Notes under the pieces: generated by a model | Database searches by the model: none | The model's input: only the letters and a program-made list of their open reading frames with translations | What the model was told of the DNA's origin: nothing | Shown: positions 1 to 5,332 of the stretch, in pieces | How positions within the stretch are numbered: position 1 is the stretch's first letter | Layout of the letters: each line of letters opens with the position of its first letter | Assembly: GCA_023488565.1 (NCBI GenBank) | Contig: JAMDDZ010000074.1 | Span: 1 to 11,076, forward strand | Direction: 5' to 3' | Length of the DNA: 11,076 bases | DNA from: Bacillota bacterium | Lineage (GTDB): Bacteria > Bacillota > Sulfobacillia > Sulfobacillales > Sulfobacillaceae | Program-made: the position numbers and the translations under genes

Positions 1-189
1 GCGTGGCGCTGAAGGAATCTGAATTTGGGGATACTGGGCGACGAGGCGGGATACCTCCTGATCCAATTGCCTGGTATTTACCGATTGGGCCTGGGTTTTC
101 ACCATGGCATCAAGCCCCTGCGCGAAGACAACCGGTGATGCCCATAACACAAAGATCAACGCACAGAGACCGATTAAGACACTCCGCAT
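1..189 (-). CDS. spoIIIAE: Stage III sporulation protein AE, N-terminal part (runs off window)
   Basis: Only the first 63 codons are inside the window; the rest lies beyond base 1. The start is the ATG at 189-187, preceded by a GGGGAGG ribosome binding site that abuts the spoIIIAD stop codon. The visible protein begins with a basic residue, a hydrophobic stretch (about residues 4-20) and a VFA-Q site near residue 23, so it has a convincing cleavable signal peptide. A polar segment rich in Gln follows, as in SpoIIIAE proteins, which then continue into a multi-pass permease-like membrane region not seen here. In Bacillus, SpoIIIAE is part of the mother-cell side of the SpoIIIA-SpoIIQ channel needed for late forespore sigma-G activity. 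The identification rests mainly on position, immediately after spoIIIAD in an intact spoIIIA order; sequence similarity in this short piece is weak. Confidence 0.82.
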   Translation of the reverse strand, partial: MRSVLIGLCALIFVLWASPVVFAQGLDAMVKTQAQSVNTRQLDQEVSRLVAQYPQIQIPSAPR

Positions 190-204
190 GGTTTCAAACC
201 TCCC

Positions 205-597
205 CTAAGACGGAATCATCTTTAAAATGGTGGTAATGATCGCGCTAATCAACGGGAGCGAGAGTGCCAAAATGGCGACTTTTCCCGCCAATTCTACCCG
301 CCATCCAAGACCCGATTCCCCGGTGTCGTACGCCATCTGCGCTGCAAAGGTGGCAATGTAAGCAATCCCTATGACTTTTAACAGGATTGCTAAATATAGC
401 CCCCTAACCTTTACCAATGTTGCCAATTGCAAAACCTGGGCGATGACCGTTTGCAACGGGGCTAAAATTAGCAACAACACCACAGCACCCACAGCGAATC
501 GAATCACGACCCCCCATTCCTTACGTTCTTCGCGCAGTACCACCAGCAAAACGGTGGCAATCAGAGCGATGGAAGCAACCTTTAAAATGGTATGCAC
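205..597 (-). CDS. spoIIIAD: Stage III sporulation protein AD
   Basis: A 130-residue integral membrane protein, normal length for SpoIIIAD. Hydrophobic segments fall at about residues 4-21, 30-52, 64-86 and 103-126, so it is probably a four-pass protein. It shares a basic-EWG motif (RKEWG, residues 25-29) followed by a hydrophobic helix with SpoIIIAC; the two proteins belong to one family. The start is a GTG at 597-595, with GAGGGG about 8 bases upstream, and lies 17 bases after the spoIIIAC stop. In Bacillus it is a membrane part of the mother-cell SpoIIIA complex that joins SpoIIQ across the two membranes around the forespore. It is the fourth gene of the operon here, with a 15-base gap to spoIIIAE that holds the spoIIIAE ribosome binding site. 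Confidence 0.95.
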   Translation of the reverse strand: MHTILKVASIALIATVLLVVLREERKEWGVVIRFAVGAVVLLLILAPLQTVIAQVLQLATLVKVRGLYLAILLKVIGIAYIATFAAQMAYDTGESGLGWRVELAGKVAILALSLPLISAIITTILKMIPS

Positions 598-614
598 AGG
601 CTCGACCCCTCGCC

Positions 615-812
615 TTAAAGGTTGAACATGGTACGCACAGCCTCAAACAACTGTTGAACCTCTCGCAATACCAAAACGAACCCAATCGCAACCCCGGCTA
701 AGGCCACCAATTGTCCCCATTCCTTACGGTCCAACCGTTCCAACACGCTGTAGGCCACGGTGACCAAGATTCCGATACCCGCCAGTTTGATAATGAGATC
801 GATGTTCGTCAT
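615..812 (-). CDS. spoIIIAC: Stage III sporulation protein AC
   Basis: A 65-residue membrane protein, matching the very short SpoIIIAC family. Two hydrophobic helices (about residues 8-24 and 34-52) flank a charged turn that carries the RKEWG motif (residues 29-33) also seen in SpoIIIAD. The start is the ATG at 812-810, with GGGAG 6 bases upstream in a G-rich leader. It lies 31 bases downstream of the spoIIIAB stop. It is part of the SpoIIIA assembly in the mother-cell membrane engulfing the forespore; its individual role is not visible from sequence. Order, size and motif together make the call secure. Confidence 0.95.
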   Translation of the reverse strand: MTNIDLIIKLAGIGILVTVAYSVLERLDRKEWGQLVALAGVAIGFVLVLREVQQLFEAVRTMFNL

Positions 813-843
813 ACCCCACTCCCATCCGCCCCCACCCTCCGGG

Positions 844-1344
844 CTAAAGTAGCAGAATCACCAGAGCCACGCCTGACAGCGAGATCAGCGATTCTAATAG
901 ACGCGCTTGTTTCAAGTCCTCTTTACGGGCATCGCTGGCCAACTCTTTTAACAACAACTCGGTTGTGCGCAACATCTCTTTTTGATAATCCGGGGATGAC
1001 GATCCTAACTTAGCTGCCATGTCAATAAGCACCTCTCGGTCTCTGGGACGTAGTGCGCTCTCTGCGGCTAACGACTGAGAAAAGGCTTGGGCAATATCCA
1101 TGGCACGGGTTGCTAGTAAGTCGACTACCGTGCGAAGATGCGGCTCCAAGATGGGATAAGTGTTGGCCGCTTCCTGCAAGGCTTGAGACAGAGCCGCCTG
1201 CCGCCACGAAATGGCAGGCACCAAAAACCCGATACACTTGACCCACGCATCCAATAACTGCACCCGACGGCGAAATGGTCGAGCCATCAAGCGTCCAAGC
1301 CACACTGCAGCAATCACAACGAACAAGGCGCCTAGCCATCTCAC
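844..1344 (-). CDS. spoIIIAB: Stage III sporulation protein AB
   Basis: A 166-residue protein, close to the usual SpoIIIAB length. It has an N-terminal membrane helix (about residues 4-20), a long soluble, mostly helical middle, and a second hydrophobic helix at the very C-terminus (about 150-166). SpoIIIAB is distantly related to the GspF/PilC platform proteins of type II secretion and works next to the SpoIIIAA ATPase. The start is GTG at 1344-1342 and overlaps the spoIIIAA stop as GTGA, so translation is likely coupled; AGGGTG lies about 8 bases upstream. The region around residues 110-145 (the KEMLRTTELLLKELASDARK stretch) resembles the conserved C-terminal part of the family. No damage is visible. 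Confidence 0.94.
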   Translation of the reverse strand: MRWLGALFVVIAAVWLGRLMARPFRRRVQLLDAWVKCIGFLVPAISWRQAALSQALQEAANTYPILEPHLRTVVDLLATRAMDIAQAFSQSLAAESALRPRDREVLIDMAAKLGSSSPDYQKEMLRTTELLLKELASDARKEDLKQARLLESLISLSGVALVILLL

Positions 1345-2255
1345 GCTCTTTTCACCCTAATCCCCAACCCATTAGCATTCCAGATCGCCGTCACCGAACC
1401 CGGTCCCGGATTTCGTCCTAAAAACACCACAGCATCAAACAATTGAGATTCCCAGAGTTGTTCCAATCGAGGATTGAGTTCAGCGGTAGCATCCCGGGCG
1501 TGCAAGGTGCCAATCACTTCCACCCCGGCGTGACGAGCTTGGAGAAGCGCCGCTAAATCTTCATCGCCCCCCAGTTCGTCCACCACGATCACATCTGGGC
1601 CTAAAGTGCGAATGGCTGTGATAATTCCCTCGGGTTTGCTCCACCCTTGGAGAACGTCGGCATGATTGCCGAGATCAAATCCTCTGTTCCCACCGTTCGT
1701 CCCCGCTATTTCACAACGCTCGTCGACTACCACAACTCTCCAACCGCCGTGACTAAACCACCGCACGAGGTCCCGCAGCAATGTCGTTTTCCCTGCGCGA
1801 GGCGGCGCTGCAATAAGCCATGAATTGCCTCGAACCCCCCCTTGCCTAAGGCGTTCTACCAAAGGCGCCGCTATCCCGGAAATGTCATGAGCATAGCGAA
1901 TGTTGAGTCCCGTGATTTCGGTTTGGGTGACAATTCGTCCATCTTGCCATACCGCACGCCCCGCCACACCAACTCGGTGCCCCCCGGGGAGCGTAATATA
2001 ACCTTTTCTAAGCTCCTCCATCCGAGCGTATAACGAGTGATCAACCAATATAGACAGAATGCGCTGAATGTCTCCCGCTCCCGAAATCACGGGAACTCCT
2101 TGTTGACAAAGTGGCATCCACGAAGAATCCGTGTATAGTATTACTGGTACATCAACCCGAAATCGAATTTCTTCAAGCCGTTCCAGAACACCCGGATCCA
2201 ATGCAGTAATTGCGTCCCGCCATGGGAATGGCGGAAGATACAACCAAGGTTCCAT
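1341..2255 (-). CDS. spoIIIAA: Stage III sporulation protein AA, secretion-type ATPase
   Basis: A 304-residue ATPase, first gene of the spoIIIA operon. SpoIIIAA is related to VirB11/GspE secretion ATPases and is thought to power or assemble the SpoIIIA-SpoIIQ channel between mother cell and forespore. The Walker A loop is APPRAGKTT (about residues 150-158) and the Walker B strand is DVIVVDELGG (221-230), followed by a conserved ARHAGVEVIGTLHA stretch (about 240-253) with the expected His. The N-terminal part (about 20-130) holds the family's LEEIRFR and LPGGHRVGVAGR signatures. The start is ATG at 2255-2253, with AGGAGG 10 bases upstream. A sigma-E-like promoter and a perfect dyad lie upstream. 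The stop overlaps the GTG of spoIIIAB. Confidence 0.97.
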   Translation of the reverse strand: MEPWLYLPPFPWRDAITALDPGVLERLEEIRFRVDVPVILYTDSSWMPLCQQGVPVISGAGDIQRILSILVDHSLYARMEELRKGYITLPGGHRVGVAGRAVWQDGRIVTQTEITGLNIRYAHDISGIAAPLVERLRQGGVRGNSWLIAAPPRAGKTTLLRDLVRWFSHGGWRVVVVDERCEIAGTNGGNRGFDLGNHADVLQGWSKPEGIITAIRTLGPDVIVVDELGGDEDLAALLQARHAGVEVIGTLHARDATAELNPRLEQLWESQLFDAVVFLGRNPGPGSVTAIWNANGLGIRVKRA

Positions 2256-2270
2256 GGGTGCCCTGCCTCC

Positions 2271-2283
2271 TGTCTCTGAGACA
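2271..2283. promoter_or_regulatory. Perfect 6+1+6 dyad, candidate operator upstream of spoIIIAA
   Basis: TGTCTC-T-GAGACA is a perfect inverted repeat directly upstream of, and by one base overlapping, the spoIIIAA ribosome binding site (2266-2271). A third related half-site, TGTCCC, follows at 2287-2292 and pairs 5 of 6 with GAGACA (2278-2283) across a 3-base spacer. The dyad lies just downstream of the predicted sigma-E start point, where a bound repressor could block spoIIIA. It is also about 115-127 bases upstream of the predicted kinase-gene start point. A regulator is not identifiable. In RNA the dyad would form only a 4-bp stem, so a DNA-binding site is more likely than an RNA hairpin. 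A 6-bp dyad in a region this size can also arise by chance. Confidence 0.35.
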
Positions 2284-2301
2284 TCCTGTCCCAGTAATTG
2301 A

Positions 2302-2330
2302 TATCTATGGACAGACTCGCCAACTTATTC
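2302..2330 (-). promoter_or_regulatory. Candidate sigma-E promoter of the spoIIIA operon
   Basis: On the minus strand GAATAAG (2330-2324) is followed after exactly 14 bases by CATAGATA (2309-2302). The usual sigma-E elements are a -35 close to KMATATT and a -10 close to CATACAnT with a 14-15 base spacer, so 5 of 7 defined positions match in each box. The predicted start point near 2295 leaves about 40 bases of leader before the spoIIIAA ATG. In Bacillus the spoIIIA operon is transcribed in the mother cell by sigma-E RNA polymerase, which supports the call; the match itself is by eye. Confidence 0.5.
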
Positions 2331-2382
2331 CAATTGACCTGTTTGGGCGATGGCGCGGAGAACATGGATACTTGGCCAGATT

Positions 2383-2403
2383 TGCTATAATTTCTCTAGG
2401 AGG
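2383..2403 (+). promoter_or_regulatory. Extended -10 promoter and ribosome binding site of the kinase gene
   Basis: TGCTATAAT (2383-2391) is a perfect extended -10 element (TGnTATAAT). No good -35 is found 16-18 bases upstream (CATGGA at 2363-2368 is poor), which is typical of extended -10 promoters. The predicted start point, about 2397-2399, falls on the AGGAGG ribosome binding site (2398-2403), which lies 9 bases before the ATG at 2413. The transcript would therefore have an unusually short leader of about 15 bases. The AGGAGG decides the kinase start in favour of 2413 over the in-frame ATG at 2350. Confidence 0.5.
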
Positions 2404-2412
2404 ATTAACAAG

Positions 2413-3792
2413 ATGGCGCGGCAAATGGCGGCTACCGTGTTAGCCATGATTGGGGTAAGCTTAGTCATACTCGTGGACAGGCTGCTCTTCGTGCCGCGTC
2501 TTTCTTTTGAGTCCAACATTTTTTGGCTATGGACCATTTTGGTCATATTTACTGGTCTGTTTTCTTTCGTGGTGTTTGGCATACTAGGGCAACAGCATCG
2601 AACCCTCACTCGGGTTAACGCCACATTGGCAAAACAACGTGACGGGTTAAATGCACTGCGTGATGCGACTTTAGCCATTACCTCCAACTTTGATTGGGAA
2701 GACGTGCTCCAACAAGTTGTCGAAGTGGCCCGTCAATTGCTTGGAGCCCGCTATGCTGCACTGTCAGTGTTAACTGATGATAATCCGCAAAAAATCTTGC
2801 GATTCATTACCTCTGGACTGACGGAGCAAGAAAGAGACAGCATTGGTGAATATCCTCAAGGCCACGGTGTGCTGGGGCACGTACTCGCATCCAAAAAACC
2901 GCTGCGAGTGGCCGACCTCACAGGCCATCCGCTAGCTGTAGGCGTTCCGCCTCACCACCCAGTGATGAGGACGTTTTTAGGATTGCCGCTGTTATACCAC
3001 AGCCAAGTGGTGGGTCACCTGTATCTAACGGAAAAATCCGGAGGATTCAGCGATGAAGACCAAGAGATCGGCGAACTGTTTGCCCGGCATGCGGCCGCCG
3101 TTATTGCTAATGCACGACTCTCCGAAGATCGCGCACGGCTAGCAACGCTCAGTGAACGAGAGCGCATAGGCCGGGACTTGCACGACGGCGTCTTGCAAAC
3201 CCTTTACGCCGCGACATTAGCCCTTGACAATCTCTCGGACTCTCCAGATGTCAGTCCCGCTGTGGTAAAGGAGATAACCCAGGTCTCAGATACGTTGGGC
3301 CTCTTGATGACTGACGTGCGGTTTTTCATTCAAACTCTGGAACACACACCGGTGGACTTTCGTATTGCGCTGAATGATGTCGTGCGCCGATTGTCGCTAA
3401 CCGCAGAAGTGAACATTGTATTAGACGACGCTAGTTACTTGGAAATGCCCCCAGAACTCATTCATGACCTGATATTATGTATTCAAGAGGCATTGTCTAA
3501 TGCCAGTCGCCATGGCCAAGCTACTAAAATCACCATATACTGGGAGAAGTCCAACGATGCATATCACGTCAAGATATCCGATAATGGAGTCGGTTTCTTG
3601 GTAAAGACAATAAACAGTCCAGCGCATCATGGGTTACGAAACATGAAACGCCGTATCAGCGACTGGCACGGTTCCTTAAAGGTCGACAGCGCACCAGGCC
3701 GTGGAACTACTGTCAGCCTTATGGTAGACTGCGAAACGGCTCTGAATCGAAAACATCACCGAACCCCGTTATCAACGAGAAAGGAGCCTTGA
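2413..3792 (+). CDS. Membrane GAF-domain sensor histidine kinase, DevS/DosT-like
   Basis: A 459-residue sensor kinase of the NarX/DegS/DevS class (HisKA_3 dimerisation helix). Two membrane helices (about residues 6-28 and 36-58) with a very short external loop anchor it, then a single cytoplasmic GAF domain (about 92-235), then the transmitter. The phospho-acceptor is His257 in RDLHDGVLQ, with the DxxxQ phosphatase motif (Asp258, Gln262). The ATP domain has an N box (EALSNASRHG, Asn363), a G1 box (DNGVGF, 390-395) and a late GRGTTV loop (430-435). The GAF segment PPHHPVMRTFLG (179-190) and LYLTEK (203-208) closely resemble mycobacterial DevS/DosT: by eye His182 falls on the DevS proximal heme ligand (His149) and Tyr204 on its distal Tyr171. 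Heme binding is inferred, not shown, since this GAF signature occurs in kinases of unknown ligand. The start at 2413 is chosen for the AGGAGG upstream. One base separates it from the response regulator. Confidence 0.93.
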   Translation: MARQMAATVLAMIGVSLVILVDRLLFVPRLSFESNIFWLWTILVIFTGLFSFVVFGILGQQHRTLTRVNATLAKQRDGLNALRDATLAITSNFDWEDVLQQVVEVARQLLGARYAALSVLTDDNPQKILRFITSGLTEQERDSIGEYPQGHGVLGHVLASKKPLRVADLTGHPLAVGVPPHHPVMRTFLGLPLLYHSQVVGHLYLTEKSGGFSDEDQEIGELFARHAAAVIANARLSEDRARLATLSERERIGRDLHDGVLQTLYAATLALDNLSDSPDVSPAVVKEITQVSDTLGLLMTDVRFFIQTLEHTPVDFRIALNDVVRRLSLTAEVNIVLDDASYLEMPPELIHDLILCIQEALSNASRHGQATKITIYWEKSNDAYHVKISDNGVGFLVKTINSPAHHGLRNMKRRISDWHGSLKVDSAPGRGTTVSLMVDCETALNRKHHRTPLSTRKEP

Positions 3793-3793
3793 C

Positions 3794-4468
3794 ATGCCTC
3801 AAACCAATGCAGAACTCGACGGCAGCGACGAACTTATCCGAGTAGCCTTGGTTGATGACCATGAGATCGTGCGCATCGGCCTAGCAAACATGATTGAGCG
3901 GCAGCCAGATATGCGGGTCACGGTAGATGTCGGCAGCGGCGAAGAAGCGTTAGCACAAATTCCTGGTCAAGCGGACGTCGTAGTGCTTGATATTCGTTTA
4001 GGAGATACCAATGGCTTAAGCGTGTTGAAAACCCTTAAGGATCGTGACCCGGCTGTCAAAGTCATCATGTTGACATCGTTTGGCGGTGATGACTTGGTTC
4101 TGGATGCATTGATTGGAGGAGCCTCGGGATATCTCTTAAAAGAATCCCGAGGCCGGTCAGTCATCGACGCAATTAGAACCGTGGCGTCGGGAGGATCCCT
4201 TTTTGGACCCCAAATTGCGGAAAAGCTCTTAGCCCGACTGCGCCAGCCATCATCTGCCGATCCTCTGGCAATCCTTAGCCCACAAGAGCAGAAGATCCTC
4301 GCCTTGATTGCGCAAGGAAAAACCAACAAAGAAATTGGGCAAGATATTTTTTTGAGTGAAAAAACCGTAAAACATTATGTCAGCAACATTTTGAGCAAAC
4401 TCGGCTACACTAGGCGTTCCGAAGCCGCTGCATTCTTTGCTCAACACCGTTTTGAAGGACCACACTAG
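3794..4468 (+). CDS. NarL/DevR-type response regulator (REC + LuxR HTH)
   Basis: A 224-residue response regulator and surely the partner of the preceding kinase: its ATG follows the kinase stop by one base, with AAGGAG 7 bases upstream inside the kinase gene. The receiver domain (about residues 14-135) has the acidic pair Asp21-Asp22, phospho-acceptor Asp66 (VVVLDIRLGD), Thr94 and Lys116, so all key residues are present. The LuxR-type DNA-binding domain (about 158-218) has LSPQEQKILALIAQGKTNKE and the recognition helix SEKTVKHYVSNILSKLG. By eye it is close to mycobacterial DevR/DosR over the whole length, including the GASGY and DPL linker stretches. Two DNA-contact lysines of DevR (Lys179, Lys182) correspond to Lys190 and Lys193, while DevR Asn183 is His194 here, so the target site may differ. 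Its regulon cannot be told from this window. About 13 extra residues precede the receiver core. Confidence 0.95.
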   Translation: MPQTNAELDGSDELIRVALVDDHEIVRIGLANMIERQPDMRVTVDVGSGEEALAQIPGQADVVVLDIRLGDTNGLSVLKTLKDRDPAVKVIMLTSFGGDDLVLDALIGGASGYLLKESRGRSVIDAIRTVASGGSLFGPQIAEKLLARLRQPSSADPLAILSPQEQKILALIAQGKTNKEIGQDIFLSEKTVKHYVSNILSKLGYTRRSEAAAFFAQHRFEGPH

Positions 4469-4482
4469 AGCACAGCGCTAAA

Positions 4483-4508
4483 CGGCATGGAGACATTGCT
4501 CCATGCCG
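4483..4508. terminator. Perfect 10-bp hairpin between convergent genes
   Basis: CGGCATGGAG (4483-4492), a 6-base loop, and CTCCATGCCG (4499-4508) form a perfect 10-bp stem. It stands 14 bases after the response-regulator stop and 27 bases after the stop of the convergent acidic zinc-ribbon gene. Being symmetric, it could end both transcripts. Neither side has a proper U-tract (only TTT on the minus side), so it may act as an mRNA end stabiliser or a weak terminator rather than a classic intrinsic one. Confidence 0.6.
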
Positions 4509-4535
4509 CGCGGTATTGGCGTGAATGTCTACAAG

Positions 4536-5009
4536 TTATAGGTATTCCTTATCAAACCCATCGTCATCGTCGTCATCGTCCATCACGATACAGTCTTCGT
4601 CAGAATCGAATACAATGTTGCCACAGTGAGGACAACTCAGTTGAATGCCGTCTTCGTTAAACAACGCTTCGTTGTAAAACGAATCCTGGTGACATACCGG
4701 ACATTCTAATTCGATGTAGCCTTCATCGTCCTCTTCTTCGATACGCAGGTCATCATCGTCATCGTCGTCCATCTCCTCGGTGGCGTCAACATAGACGTCC
4801 TCTTCCAAGGTCATTAAATCTGAATCGATTTCCTCCACATACTCTTCGAGTTCCACTTGATTGGCTTGAACTTCTTCTACATCGAGGCTCAACTCACGCA
4901 AAACCTCCACCACTTCCGCCAGGATTTTCCCCTCGCGGCCTTGGTCAGCTAAGTCGTACCGTTCCGCCATTCCCGACAAATATGAGACCCGTCGCCGAAG
5001 ATCAGCCAT
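4536..5009 (-). CDS. Acidic zinc-ribbon protein, CD1247 N-terminal-domain type
   Basis: A 157-residue, extremely acidic protein of unknown function. The N-terminal part (about 1-75) has a short basic start (MADLRRRVSYLSGMAE) and then a probable coiled coil rich in Glu and Leu; this start is typical of clostridial proteins annotated as CD1247 N-terminal domain-containing. The C-terminal part has two CxxC pairs (Cys103/Cys106 and Cys126/Cys129) that form a likely zinc ribbon, with a further Cys140. Two runs of seven Asp (81-87 and 144-150) bracket the ribbon. The start is ATG at 5009-5007, with a near-perfect AAGGAGGTG 8 bases upstream. Genes of this type commonly stand between efp and spoIIIAA in clostridia, as here. 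No enzymatic residues are seen; a nucleic-acid or RNA-polymerase-related role is only a guess from the zinc ribbon and acidic charge. Confidence 0.85.
   Translation of the reverse strand: MADLRRRVSYLSGMAERYDLADQGREGKILAEVVEVLRELSLDVEEVQANQVELEEYVEEIDSDLMTLEEDVYVDATEEMDDDDDDDLRIEEEDDEGYIELECPVCHQDSFYNEALFNEDGIQLSCPHCGNIVFDSDEDCIVMDDDDDDDGFDKEYL
4560..4580 (-). repeat. GAC/GAT triplet run coding (Asp)7, C-terminal
   Basis: Seven consecutive Asp codons in mixed GAC and GAT encode residues 144-150 of the zinc-ribbon protein, just before its C-terminus. The mixed codons argue against simple recent slippage of one triplet. Confidence 0.9.
4749..4769 (-). repeat. GAC/GAT triplet run coding (Asp)7, internal
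   Basis: A second run of seven Asp codons (residues 81-87) lies between the coiled coil and the zinc ribbon of the same protein. Its codon order differs from the C-terminal run, so it is not a plain copy of it. Confidence 0.9.
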
Positions 5010-5332
5010 GCGCTACACCTCCTTATCGCCGTTACAGTGTTAACGTAACCAAACGTTGGCCGCTTCATGCGCCAAGACTGACCAAACAGATCAGTTGTTT
5101 TCTCAGCAGAAGCGGTAAGCGAGGTATCAGACGGATCCATAGTGTATCTTTTGAAATACAATGAGAGAACGGTTCTGTTTGCAGTTGTTGAGGTGCCCAG
5201 CCTGATACTTCGGTGCCGGAGCCAGGCCCTCCCCAATGTTCCCGTGATAACTCTCAATCATTAAAAAGGTTAAAAAGTCCAGAATCAGCATGACCCTGAC
5301 GTCGATGCAGACCGTACACGATACATGTGGAT
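5010..5332. other. 323-base region without a recognisable gene
   Basis: This gap between efp and the zinc-ribbon gene has no convincing ORF. On the minus strand, from efp outward, it holds a weak hairpin with T-tracts (5263-5308) that may end the gcv-efp transcript, then an unassigned GC-richer stretch (about 5170-5250). Next come a weak sigma-A-like pair (TTCTCT 5169-5164, 17-base spacer, TACACT 5146-5141) and the ribosome binding site of the zinc-ribbon gene. The same -10 area reads GATACACTA (5148-5140), close to sporulation sigma-E/sigma-K -10 boxes, but without a matching -35. A separated inverted repeat GTATCAG/CTGATAC (5124-5130, 5202-5208) is also present. No riboswitch or T-box core was recognised. 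Confidence 0.5.
5263..5308 (-). terminator. Weak candidate terminator after efp
   Basis: On the minus strand GCATCGAC (5308-5301) pairs with GTCATGC (5294-5288), giving 7 bp with one bulged base and a 6-base loop. Two T5 runs follow (5276-5272 and 5267-5263). The first run starts about 11 bases after the stem, further than in a classic intrinsic terminator, so the call is tentative. It would separate the gcv-efp transcript from the zinc-ribbon gene. Confidence 0.3.

Noticed and set aside
2350..2412. Upstream in-frame ATG for the kinase (21 extra residues)
   Set aside because: It lacks a ribosome binding site, and the TATAAT and AGGAGG lie between it and the ATG at 2413.
5032..5049. GTTAC-N8-GTAAC inverted repeat before the zinc-ribbon gene
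   Set aside because: Five-base arms are expected by chance in a region of this size.
4949..5257. 102-codon open frame on the minus strand across the efp/zinc-ribbon gap
   Set aside because: It has no family resemblance, no ribosome binding site at its start, and runs into the zinc-ribbon gene in another frame.
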